In this document: one piece after another, positions 22,802-30,697 of the stretch
How the letters are laid out: every line of letters starts with the position of its first letter
How positions within the stretch are numbered: position 1 is the first letter of the stretch
Source: UBA11524 sp964547515
GTDB lineage: Bacteria; Bacillota; Clostridia; Christensenellales; Aristaeellaceae
Reading direction: 5' to 3'
Assembly: GCA_964547515.1 (NCBI GenBank)
Contig: CAZJOA010000012.1
Location: 1 to 30,738 of the forward strand
Length of the DNA stretch: 30,738 bases
Notes under the pieces: model-generated
The model's input: the letters and a program-made list of their open reading frames with translations, nothing else
Told to the model about the DNA's origin: nothing
Database searches by the model: none
Translations under genes and position numbers: made by a program

Positions 22802-24433
22802 ATGAAGAAGTTCCTGGCAACCCTGCTCGCGCTGACCATGCTGCTCGCGATGGCCGCGCCTGCGCTGGCGGACGAAACGCCCACCGTGACCTACTACGTC
22901 CGCGGCGGCACTGCCGAGTACGAGCCCTACCTCTACCCGACCCTGGTCGGCCTGCAGAAGATTCAGGAGATGGCGAATGTCAACATCGACTGGACGGTCG
23001 TGTGCGGCTCGGGCGACGAGATCTCCGCGCAGTACCTGGCCATGCTGGCATCCGGCAACTATCCGGACATCATCCAGTGGCAGCACAACAACTCCTACAC
23101 CGGCGGCGTTGCGCAGCTGTACGCCGATGGCATCATCATTCGCCTGAATGAGGTCATCGACCAGTATATGCCCAACTACAAGAAGCTGCTGGAGGACAAT
23201 CCCCAGGTCGCCAAGACCCTGATGGATGACCAAGGCAACTACCTGTACTTCACCGTCATCAACCCCCTGAACACGCCGCTGGAGAAGGCTGCCGTGACCT
23301 GGTGGGGTCTGCTGATGCGTCAGGACTGGCTGGACAATGTGGGCAAGGAAGCCCCCACCACCATCGATGAGTGGTACGACGTGCTGACCGCCTTCAAGGA
23401 GGGCGACCCCAACGGCAATGGCGAGCTGGACGAGATCCCCTTCGACGCGGGCTCTGCCGGCCACCTGCTCTTCATGCCCGCTTTCGGCATCCAGAACGGC
23501 TGGTATGTTGATCCCGAGACCGGTAAGGTCGGCTACGGCCAGTACACCGAGAAGTACAAGGAGTATCTGGAGACCATGGCCAAGTGGTACGCCGAGGGCC
23601 TGATCCAGAACATCTACACCGACGATATGGGCACCCTGGCGCAGTCCGCCGACCCCAACATCTATGCGGACATCGCCGGCTCCTGGAAGGGCCTGTCCAA
23701 CTACTGGGAGCAGCGTCTGCCCCAGGTGCTGGAAAAGAACCCCAACGCGGACTTCGTGGCTGTGCAGTGGCCTCAGTACGTCCATGGCGATGGCATCTTC
23801 TATGCTGACCGCTATGGCATGGGCTACGGTGACCGCCACACCACCGTCATCACCACCGACTGCAAGAACATCGAGGCGGCGGCTCGCCTGATCGACACCA
23901 TGTTCACCGAGGAAGGCACCAACTGCACCACTTGGGGCACTGAGGATTCCGATCCCATCAACGCCAAGCAGGAGTGGACGGGCGGCCACGGCACCTACAC
24001 CATCGCCGAGGACGGCACCTTCGTCGAGACCGAATGGGCGAACCAGATCTGCACCAACTTCTACGATGGCGCGTTCCCGAACAAGTATCGCTACGCCATG
24101 TCCCATGTGTCCTTCCCGCGCTGGGGCGCTGCGGAGTACATCATGGCGACCCGCGAGGACACCTATGTGAACTCCTCCAAGCTGTGGGCCGAGGCTGACA
24201 ACAGCCTGGAGTACCCCAATGCCATCACCCTGAGCACCGACGCGCAGAAGGCCGTGGCCGAGGTCGAGAACATGGGCACCTACATCTCCGAGATGACCTG
24301 CAAGTTCATCACCGGCGCTGAGCCCCTGACCAACTTCGACACCTACATGGATACCCTCCAGAAGATGGGCATCGAGAACCTGATCGCCCTGTACCAGGAA
24401 GCCTACGACAGCTTCATGGCGCGCGGCAACTGA
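22802..24433 (+). CDS. Extracellular sugar-binding protein (LplA/YtcQ-like), without lipobox
   Basis: A 543-aa exported binding protein for a CUT1-type ABC importer. The signal peptide MKKFLATLLALTMLLAMAAPALA ends at an AxA site for signal peptidase I, with no cysteine, so it is not an obvious lipoprotein. Features of the LplA/YtcQ group: early strand TVTYYVRGG, ASGNYPDIIQWQ, WGLLMRQDWLDNVG, TIDEWYDVLTAFK, an EF-hand-like loop DPNGNGELDE, and a C-terminal TGAEPLTNFDTYMDTLQKMG. It has two promoters, a CRE-like site, AAGGAGG before the ATG and a terminator after it, so it can be expressed at a high level on its own. It probably serves the second permease pair just upstream. Confidence 0.92.
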   Translation: MKKFLATLLALTMLLAMAAPALADETPTVTYYVRGGTAEYEPYLYPTLVGLQKIQEMANVNIDWTVVCGSGDEISAQYLAMLASGNYPDIIQWQHNNSYTGGVAQLYADGIIIRLNEVIDQYMPNYKKLLEDNPQVAKTLMDDQGNYLYFTVINPLNTPLEKAAVTWWGLLMRQDWLDNVGKEAPTTIDEWYDVLTAFKEGDPNGNGELDEIPFDAGSAGHLLFMPAFGIQNGWYVDPETGKVGYGQYTEKYKEYLETMAKWYAEGLIQNIYTDDMGTLAQSADPNIYADIAGSWKGLSNYWEQRLPQVLEKNPNADFVAVQWPQYVHGDGIFYADRYGMGYGDRHTTVITTDCKNIEAAARLIDTMFTEEGTNCTTWGTEDSDPINAKQEWTGGHGTYTIAEDGTFVETEWANQICTNFYDGAFPNKYRYAMSHVSFPRWGAAEYIMATREDTYVNSSKLWAEADNSLEYPNAITLSTDAQKAVAEVENMGTYISEMTCKFITGAEPLTNFDTYMDTLQKMGIENLIALYQEAYDSFMARGN

Positions 24434-24451
24434 TCCATACGGTAGACCCAC

Positions 24452-24486
24452 GGGGGTCGTCGGGCGACCGGCGATCCCCCTTTTTT
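24452..24486 (+). terminator. Rho-independent terminator after the first LplA-like gene
   Basis: A GC-rich hairpin (GGGGGTCG...CGATCCCCC, with one bulged base and an inner paired region) is followed by six T. It separates this gene from the next binding-protein gene. Confidence 0.8.
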
Positions 24487-24509
24487 ACGGCAAAAGCGAA
24501 AAAAGGCTT

Positions 24510-24537
24510 TTGTCCACGCCCGTGTTCATGGTATAAT
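24510..24537 (+). promoter_or_regulatory. Promoter of the second LplA-like gene
   Basis: TTGTCC (24510-24515), a 16-base spacer and a perfect TATAAT (24532-24537), 44 bases before the ATG. It may drive the downstream pectin enzymes as well. Confidence 0.6.
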
Positions 24538-24581
24538 GTCCCCATGATGACCGGCATGGACAAAGGCGGGAGGAATTCGGC

Positions 24582-26114
24582 ATGAGGAAACGCACATTGG
24601 CGCTGCTGGCACTTCTGATGCTGCTGACACCGCTGCTTTCGGGCTGCAAGGCACGCAAACCGGTCGAAAAGGTGCGGATCGACTGGTATCTCCAGGCGGA
24701 GGATGAGTCCCTGTACAACCGGCTCAAGGGCATCCTCGCCATCGAGGAGGCCACCGGGGTGGACGTGGTCTTCGAATGTCCGCCGAACAACTCCGAGGAT
24801 GCGTTCAAGATGATGGTCGCCGCCGGGAAGCTGCCCGATGTCATCATGTGGCAGCATTCCTCCGCCATCGACCGCATGTATCAGGAGGGCACGGTCATCG
24901 ACCTGACCGACCTGATCGCCGTGCATGCCCCCAACCTGACGCGCATCTACACCGAGCGTCCCGAATTGCGCAAGCAGGTCGAGACCTCCGATGGGCGGCT
25001 GTACTACTTCCCGTCCATCAACCCCATGCAGACCGTCGAGGAGATCGGCCGCAAGTCCTACGCCGGCTTCATCATCCGGGATGACTGGCTCAATGCCCTG
25101 GGGCTGGACAAGCCCAACACCATCGACGAGTGGTATGAGGTGCTCACCGCGTTCAAGACGCGCGACCCCAACGGCAATGGCTTCCAGGATGAGATCCCCT
25201 TCGACGGATGGGGTCTGCCGTATTTCCTCCCGGCGTTCGGGGTGCTGAACACCTTCTGCGTCAAGCAGGACGGCACGGTGGCCTTTGGCCCGATGGAGCA
25301 GGAATACAAGGCGTATCTGGAGACGATGAACAAGTGGTACGCCGAGGGGCTGCTGGGGAGCAACTGCCTCATCCATTCCGACGCATGGAAGACCGAGAAC
25401 ATCGTCAACGGGCTGACGGGCGCATTCGTCGGGCTGGACAACGCATGGCGGTTTTACCTCCCCGAGATGCAGGAGAACAACGCCGCGGCGAGTCTGGCGG
25501 CCATGCCCTGGCTGAAGGCGGCGGACGGCAAGCGCTACACCCCCCGCGAGGATGTGGCGGGCAACATGGCCACCATCGTGACCGTCATCACCTCCGCCTG
25601 CGAGGACCCCGTGTCCGCCGTGCGATTCATCGACTATATGTACTCCGAGGAAGGGTCGAACCTGCTGACCTGGGGGATCGAGGGCGAGAGCTACGAGGTG
25701 GTGGACGGCAAGAAGCGGCTGACGGCACTGGCACTCTCCGTGGACGAGGAGAAGGGCTGGCTGCGGCTCTACGACTATGCCATCGGGCATGCGTCCTTCC
25801 CCAAGTATGACGGCGAGACCGTCGTCCTGGCCAGCTACCCCGAGGAGCAGCTCATCGCCGAGTGCACCTGGGCGGATGCGTCCACCGCGCTGGTCTATCC
25901 GCCCTACATCACCATGAGCCTGGAGGACAGAGCCTTCTGCGACAGCATCATGGACGATGTGACCACCTACATCACCGAGATGGAGCTGAAGTTCATCACC
26001 GGCGAAACGCCCCTGAGCAGCTTCGACAGCTATGTCGATCAGCTGGACAAGATGGGCATCAACCAGGCGCTGGACATCTACCGCAAGGCGTATGCCAATT
26101 ACCTGGAAAGGTAA
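24582..26114 (+). CDS. Sugar-binding lipoprotein (LplA/YtcQ-like)
   Basis: A 510-aa paralogue of the preceding binding protein. A true lipobox is present: LLSGC with Cys22, so it should be membrane-tethered. Shared features include AGKLPDVIMWQHSS, IRDDWLNALGLDKPNTIDEWYEVLTAFK, an EF-hand-like DPNGNGFQDE loop, YMYSEEGSNLLTWGIEGE, and a TGETPLSSFDSYVDQLDKMG tail. GGGAGG lies upstream of the ATG. It has its own promoter and is followed by repeat elements and the pectin enzyme genes. It may supply the second permease pair with a related but different oligosaccharide; no permease pair of its own is in the window. Confidence 0.92.
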   Translation: MRKRTLALLALLMLLTPLLSGCKARKPVEKVRIDWYLQAEDESLYNRLKGILAIEEATGVDVVFECPPNNSEDAFKMMVAAGKLPDVIMWQHSSAIDRMYQEGTVIDLTDLIAVHAPNLTRIYTERPELRKQVETSDGRLYYFPSINPMQTVEEIGRKSYAGFIIRDDWLNALGLDKPNTIDEWYEVLTAFKTRDPNGNGFQDEIPFDGWGLPYFLPAFGVLNTFCVKQDGTVAFGPMEQEYKAYLETMNKWYAEGLLGSNCLIHSDAWKTENIVNGLTGAFVGLDNAWRFYLPEMQENNAAASLAAMPWLKAADGKRYTPREDVAGNMATIVTVITSACEDPVSAVRFIDYMYSEEGSNLLTWGIEGESYEVVDGKKRLTALALSVDEEKGWLRLYDYAIGHASFPKYDGETVVLASYPEEQLIAECTWADASTALVYPPYITMSLEDRAFCDSIMDDVTTYITEMELKFITGETPLSSFDSYVDQLDKMGINQALDIYRKAYANYLER

Positions 26115-26120
26115 TTGGGC

Positions 26121-26289
26121 AAATTAGGAATTAGGAATGATGAATTAGGAATTTGGTTAGTGGGACTGACGCTGGTGCTGGAATTGTGAATTAGGAATGA
26201 TGAATGATGAATTTAGTTAGTGAGCCTGACTGCCCGGAGCATGGGGCAAAACACTCTCAATTCATAATTCCTCATTCCTCATTCCTAAT
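26121..26289. repeat. AATTAGGAAT-type palindromic repeat cluster (copy 1)
   Basis: Two direct copies of an AT-rich unit (26121-26170 and 26182-26230, both with GAATTAGGAATGATGAAT and ending TTAGTTAGTG.G.CTGAC or a close variant) are followed by an inverted partner (26248-26289, AATTCATAATTCCTCATTCC...). The A/T richness stands out against the high-GC surroundings. The block fills the space between the binding lipoprotein and GH28 genes and could act as a hairpin terminator. Confidence 0.75.
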
Positions 26290-26308
26290 GAAAGAGAAGG
26301 GGGTTGTT

Positions 26309-27568
26309 ATGTTGAATATTCGCGATTACGCTGCGCACAGCCGTGGTGGGCAGGACTGGACGGAGGCCTTCCGACAGGCCATTGACGACATGAGGCATCA
26401 GGGGGGCGGCATGCTGGTCGTCCCGGCAGGGGAGTACCCCACCGGATCGATCCGCCTGTATGATGACATGACCCTCTACCTGGAGTCCGGCGCAAGGCTG
26501 GTCTTCCATCAGGAGGCGTCCGCCTTCCCGCTGATCCCCCTGGAGTACGAGGGCAAGGCCGGGCTGATGCATCAGGCGTGCATCTACGCCGAGCAGGCGC
26601 GGAATGTGGTCGTCAGCGGCTTCGGCACGGTGGACGGTCAGGGCGAATACTGGTGGAAGCGTCAGCGCGCGGGGGAGAACAGGCATCCCCGGCCGTATCT
26701 GGTGTGCTTCGCCGATTGCGAAAACGTGACGCTGGAGAATGTCACGCTGACCAATTCCCCCGCGTGGACGGTGCATCCCCTGCGCTGCCGGAAGGTGAGC
26801 ATCCGCGGGCTGAATGTCGTCAACCCGGCGGATTCCCCCAACACGGACGGCATCAACCCCGATGCCTGCCAGGATGTGCGCATTTCCGACTGCACCATCG
26901 ATGTGGGGGACGACTGCATCGCCATCAAGTCCGGCACGGAGGACACCCCCTCCCGCCGTCCCTGCGAGCGGATCATCATCACCAACTGCCACTTCCTCCA
27001 CGGGCATGGCGGCGTGGTGCTGGGGAGCGAGATGAGCGGCGACATCCGCAATGTGGTCGTGTCCTCCTGCGTGTTTTATGAGACGGATCGCGGCATCCGC
27101 CTCAAGACCCGGCGCGGACGCGGCGGCACGGTCGAGGGCATCCAGCTGACCAACCTGGTCATGGAGAAGGTCATGTGCCCCTTCGTCTTCAACATGTATT
27201 ATTCCTGCGGCACGGACATGAGCATGCGCCATGTGTGGGAAAAGACCCCCTATCCGGTGGACGGAGGCACGCCCTGCCTGCGCGATGTGTCCATCACCGG
27301 GGTGCGGGCGCGCAAGTGCACCGCCTGTGCGGGTTTCTTCTACGGTCTGGCGGAAATGCCCGTGGAGGGCGTGACCATGCAGGATGTGGTCGTCGAGATG
27401 ACCGACGGCCCTGCCGGCCGACCCGCCATGATGACCGGCTGCGAGGACATGCAGCGGGCGGGCTTCTTCCTGCGCAACGCGGTGCGGGTCGATCTGCGCG
27501 GCGTGAAGGTGCAGGGCGTGGACGGCGAATGGCTGAATATCGACGACAGCGTGACGCTGGAGGAATGA
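26309..27568 (+). CDS. GH28 polygalacturonase-like enzyme, no signal peptide
   Basis: A 419-aa right-handed beta-helix glycoside hydrolase that should cleave alpha-1,4-galacturonide (or rhamnogalacturonan) bonds by inversion. All four GH28 motifs are visible: NTDG (Asn178, Asp180), GDD (Asp201, Asp202), GHGG (His233) and RLK (Arg264, Lys266; usually RIK). The start MLNIRDYAA has no signal sequence, so it acts in the cytoplasm, probably on imported oligosaccharides from the non-reducing end. The ATG at 26309 has AGAAGGGGG upstream; an earlier in-frame start (26204) lies within the repeat block and is rejected. The next gene begins 4 bases after its stop. Confidence 0.92.
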   Translation: MLNIRDYAAHSRGGQDWTEAFRQAIDDMRHQGGGMLVVPAGEYPTGSIRLYDDMTLYLESGARLVFHQEASAFPLIPLEYEGKAGLMHQACIYAEQARNVVVSGFGTVDGQGEYWWKRQRAGENRHPRPYLVCFADCENVTLENVTLTNSPAWTVHPLRCRKVSIRGLNVVNPADSPNTDGINPDACQDVRISDCTIDVGDDCIAIKSGTEDTPSRRPCERIIITNCHFLHGHGGVVLGSEMSGDIRNVVVSSCVFYETDRGIRLKTRRGRGGTVEGIQLTNLVMEKVMCPFVFNMYYSCGTDMSMRHVWEKTPYPVDGGTPCLRDVSITGVRARKCTACAGFFYGLAEMPVEGVTMQDVVVEMTDGPAGRPAMMTGCEDMQRAGFFLRNAVRVDLRGVKVQGVDGEWLNIDDSVTLEE

Positions 27569-27572
27569 ACCC

Positions 27573-29807
27573 ATGCAAAAGCATGAGCTGTGGTATGATG
27601 CACCTGCGAAGGACTGGAACATCGCCCTGCCGCTGGGGAACGGACGGATGGGCGCGATGATCCTTGGCGGCACGGTGCTGGAGCGCATCAGCCTGAATGA
27701 GGACAGCTGCTGGTATGGGGGCTTCCGCGACCGGGTGAATCCGGATGCGAAGAAGTACCTGCCGGTGGTGCGTCAGCTGCTGCGGGAGGATCGCATTTCC
27801 GAGGCGCAGCAGCTGGCCGAGGAGGCGCTCACCGCCACCCCCGACGGCGAACGCCACTACGAGGTGCTCTGTGACCTCATCCTCCAGCAGCTGGACGGCG
27901 AACCCCCCGAGGGACTCCAGGGCATGCACAATATGCGCGGCCGCGACATGACCTGCCACGAGCGGGAGGTCAGCGACTATCGCCGGGCGCTGGACATCCG
28001 CGACGGCGTGCACGAGGTGCGCTATGTCCGCAGGGACAGGCCGATCCGCCGGGAGAGCTTCCTGTCCGTGCCCCATCAGGTGTTCGCCATGCGCCATGTG
28101 GGCTTCCCTGCCCGGGTGGTGCTGCGCCGCGGCTGTTATGTCAGCCGGATCGACAGGGTGGACGATCAGACCATCCTGCTCACCGGTCAGGCCGGGGACG
28201 GCGGCGTGCGCTATATGGCGATGTGCCGCGCCGTGGGCGAGGGCGTGCATGTGGTGGGCAACACCCTCCATGTGGGCGAAAGGGCGGATCTCTTCCTGGC
28301 AGCCGCCACGTCCTACCGCTTTGACGACCTGCGCGCCGAATGCATCGCCCGGCTGGATGCAGCGGTGTCCGCCGGATATGATGCGGTGAAGTCCGCCCAT
28401 GTCGCGGAGCACCGGTCGATCATGGATCGCTGCGGCCTGTCCCTGCATGGGGACGATGCGCTGGCCGCGCTGCCCACCGACCGCCGTCTGGCGCGGTATC
28501 AGGCGGGTCAGCCGGATAACGGTCTGGAGGAGACCTACTTTGCCTATGGGCGGTATCTGCTGGCAGGGTGTTCCCGCCCCGGGACGCTCCCAGCCAATTT
28601 GCAGGGCATCTGGAACGACGATTTCCACCCCGCGTGGGACGGCAAATACACCATCAACATCAACACAGAGATGAACTACTGGCCTGCGGAGAGCTGCAAC
28701 CTGAGCGAGATGCATCTGGCGCTGCTTGACCACCTGAAGCGGATGCGTCCCCATGGCGAAAAGGTGGCGCAGGACATGTACGGCGCACGGGGGTGGGTGG
28801 CGCATCACAACACCGACCTGTGGGGGGATTGCGCCCCGCAGGACACCTACTGTCCGGCGACCTACTGGCCGATGGGCGCGGCATGGCTGACGCTCCACAT
28901 CGCGGAGCATTACCGGTTCACGCTGGACAAGGCCTTCCTCGCGGCGTATTATGACCTGATGGAGGGCGCGGCGGACTTCTTCCTGGATGCCGCCATCGAG
29001 CGCCCCGACGGCATGATGACCGTCAGCCCCTCCTCCTCCCCGGAAAACGTGTATATCACGCCCTCGGGGGAGAGCGGCACGCTGACGGATGCCGCCGCGA
29101 TGGATGCGCAGATCCTCTGGGCGCTGATGACGGCGCTGGAGGAATGCGGCGCAGTGCTGGCGCGGGATACGGCGCGGTTCACGGCGTTCAAGGCGAAGCT
29201 CGATCCCATCCGGGTGGAGGACGGGCGCATCAGGGAATGGCTGCGGGACTGCGAGGACGGCTGTCCGGGGCATCGGCACATCAGCCATCTCTTCGCGCTG
29301 TATCCGTCCGATGAGATCCGGGCGGACACCCCGGAATGGTTCGCGGCGGCACGGGCGACACTGGAAAAGCGCCTTGCCTGCGGCGGCGGTCACACCGGCT
29401 GGAGCCGCGCGTGGATCATGTGCCTGTGGGCACGCCTTCAGGACGGCGAAAAGGCGGGCGAGAACATCCGCCTGCTGCTGGAGCGCTCCACGCTGCCCAA
29501 TCTCTTTGACAATCATCCGCCCTTCCAGATCGACGGGAACTTCGGCGCGACGGCGGCCATGGCGGAGATGTTAGTGCAGAGCCACGAGGGCTGCATCCGC
29601 CTGCTGCCCGCCCTCCCGACGCAGTGGACGCAGGGCGAGGCCAGGGGTATCCGCGCACGCGGGGGCTACACGGTGGACATCGCCTGGGCGGACGGCGTGT
29701 ATCATGCGGACATCACCGCCGGGACGGACGGTACGCTGACCCTCGCGGACGGAAGGCGCTTTGCGCACAGCGAGGGCGATGTTATCTCGATTGAAGGAAG
29801 CGTTTGA
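27573..29807 (+). CDS. GH95 family alpha-L-fucosidase / alpha-L-galactosidase, cytoplasmic
   Basis: A 744-aa enzyme with the GH95 layout: N-terminal beta-sandwich (MQKHELWYDAPAKDWNIALPLGNGRMGAMILGG, SLNEDSCWYGG), linker, and alpha/alpha barrel. Barrel motifs are GTLPANLQGIWNDDFHPAWDGKYTININ, HHNTDLWGD (His411-Asp419) and FQIDGNFGATA (Asp654), the last probably holding the conserved catalytic Asp. GH95 enzymes remove alpha-1,2-L-fucose, and some act on alpha-L-galactose in rhamnogalacturonan II; the pectin context makes either plausible. There is no signal peptide. GGAGG lies in the end of the GH28 gene, 9 bases before the ATG, which points to coupled expression. Confidence 0.92.
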   Translation: MQKHELWYDAPAKDWNIALPLGNGRMGAMILGGTVLERISLNEDSCWYGGFRDRVNPDAKKYLPVVRQLLREDRISEAQQLAEEALTATPDGERHYEVLCDLILQQLDGEPPEGLQGMHNMRGRDMTCHEREVSDYRRALDIRDGVHEVRYVRRDRPIRRESFLSVPHQVFAMRHVGFPARVVLRRGCYVSRIDRVDDQTILLTGQAGDGGVRYMAMCRAVGEGVHVVGNTLHVGERADLFLAAATSYRFDDLRAECIARLDAAVSAGYDAVKSAHVAEHRSIMDRCGLSLHGDDALAALPTDRRLARYQAGQPDNGLEETYFAYGRYLLAGCSRPGTLPANLQGIWNDDFHPAWDGKYTININTEMNYWPAESCNLSEMHLALLDHLKRMRPHGEKVAQDMYGARGWVAHHNTDLWGDCAPQDTYCPATYWPMGAAWLTLHIAEHYRFTLDKAFLAAYYDLMEGAADFFLDAAIERPDGMMTVSPSSSPENVYITPSGESGTLTDAAAMDAQILWALMTALEECGAVLARDTARFTAFKAKLDPIRVEDGRIREWLRDCEDGCPGHRHISHLFALYPSDEIRADTPEWFAAARATLEKRLACGGGHTGWSRAWIMCLWARLQDGEKAGENIRLLLERSTLPNLFDNHPPFQIDGNFGATAAMAEMLVQSHEGCIRLLPALPTQWTQGEARGIRARGGYTVDIAWADGVYHADITAGTDGTLTLADGRRFAHSEGDVISIEGSV

Positions 29808-29811
29808 GGGT

Positions 29812-29920
29812 GAATTAGGAATTAGGAATGATGAATTAGGAATGTAAAGTGTTGGACTGCTGCGCTCGGCCTCAGCAAAACACGCTAAATTCCTAATTCC
29901 TCATTCACAATTCCTAATTT
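29812..29920. repeat. AATTAGGAAT-type palindromic repeat (copy 2)
   Basis: Arms of 42 bases (29812-29853 and 29879-29920) are inverted copies of each other with about seven mismatches, around a 25-base GC-rich loop. The arms are related to the repeat cluster at 26121-26289. It starts 4 bases after the GH95 stop and may serve as a terminator or mRNA-stabilising hairpin. Confidence 0.8.
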
Positions 29921-29960
29921 CGGAAAATCACCGATTTTGAGGGTGGGAAAGCGCTCAGCC

Positions 29961-29998
29961 AAACACTCAAAATTCCTAATTCATAATTCCTAATTTTG
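29961..29998. repeat. Partial copy of the AATTAGGAAT-type repeat (one arm)
   Basis: AACACTCAAAATTCCTAATT and the following AT-rich bases match the right arm of the 29812-29920 element, but no left arm is next to it. Short palindromes AAAATC.CCGATTTT (29924-29938) and AAATC.GCGATTT (about 29999-30013) flank the region, which is otherwise empty up to the next gene. Confidence 0.6.
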
Positions 29999-30037
29999 AA
30001 AATCAGCGATTTCCAAAGGGGAAAGGACGCGAGATAC

Positions 30038-30685
30038 ATGACCATCTATATTTGCGGTGATTCCACCGCGGCGACCTACGCACCGGAGAGAGCCCCCATC
30101 ACCGGGTGGGGTCAGGTGTTAGGGGAGTACCTGCCCGGGGTGAACATCGTCAACAAGGCCATGGGCGGACGCAGCACCAAGTCCTTCCTGGCGGACGGCC
30201 GTCTGGTGGACATCGAGAAGACCATCCAGCCGGGGGATTTGCTGCTGATCCAGTTCACCCACAATGACGGCAGCGACCTGGTGTGGCGGCATACCGACCC
30301 GTATACCTCCTTCGCGGCGAATCTGGCGCTGTATGTGGATACGGCGCGGCTGCACGGGGCGATCCCGGTGCTGCTGACGCCGATCCCGCGGCGGTATTGG
30401 CGTGACGGCGAGCTGATCGACCTGCACGGGGAATATCCGGCGGCGATCCGTCTGGTGGCCATGCAGAAGGGCACGCCGCTGCTGGAGATCACCCGGCTGG
30501 GCATGGAAGCCCTCCAGGCCATGGGCGAGGAGGCGACACGTCCGCTGTATATGAACGTGGAGGCGGGGCTGTATCCCGCCTATCCGGACGGCTCGAAGGA
30601 CGACACCCACACCCAGCGCGCCGGTGCGGCGCTGTTCGCGCGGATCACCGCGGAGCAGCTGAAGGCGCAGGGGCTGGTTATGTAA
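30038..30685 (+). CDS. SGNH esterase, rhamnogalacturonan acetylesterase-like (CE12 type)
   Basis: A 215-aa hydrolase that should remove acetyl groups from pectic sugars. SGNH blocks are complete: block I GDST with nucleophile Ser9, block II GG (residues 43-44, AMGGRSTKSF), block III THND (Asn76), and block V DDTH with Asp188 and His191. This order and the DDTHTQ block match the rhamnogalacturonan acetylesterase group (YesT/RhgT and CE12). There is no signal peptide, so it is cytoplasmic. The ATG at 30038 is used because GGGGAAAGGA lies upstream; a TTG at 29996 falls in the repeat. The next gene starts 13 bases after its stop. Confidence 0.9.
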   Translation: MTIYICGDSTAATYAPERAPITGWGQVLGEYLPGVNIVNKAMGGRSTKSFLADGRLVDIEKTIQPGDLLLIQFTHNDGSDLVWRHTDPYTSFAANLALYVDTARLHGAIPVLLTPIPRRYWRDGELIDLHGEYPAAIRLVAMQKGTPLLEITRLGMEALQAMGEEATRPLYMNVEAGLYPAYPDGSKDDTHTQRAGAALFARITAEQLKAQGLVM

Positions 30686-30697
30686 GGAGGCTTCACC

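Noticed and set aside
22526..24451. Long minus-strand open frame opposite the first LplA-like gene
   Set aside because: Antisense shadow; plus strand has promoter, signal peptide and terminator.
26121..26289. CRISPR-like array from the repeated AATTAGGAAT units
   Set aside because: Units are irregular, partly inverted, differ in length and lack unique spacers of constant size.
27294..29516. Long minus-strand open frame opposite the GH95 gene
   Set aside because: Antisense shadow; the plus strand encodes clear GH95 motifs.
29948..29965. CRE-like site (GGAAAGCGCTCAGCC) before the esterase gene
   Set aside because: It misses the leading T and the conserved C, and there is no promoter of quality next to it.
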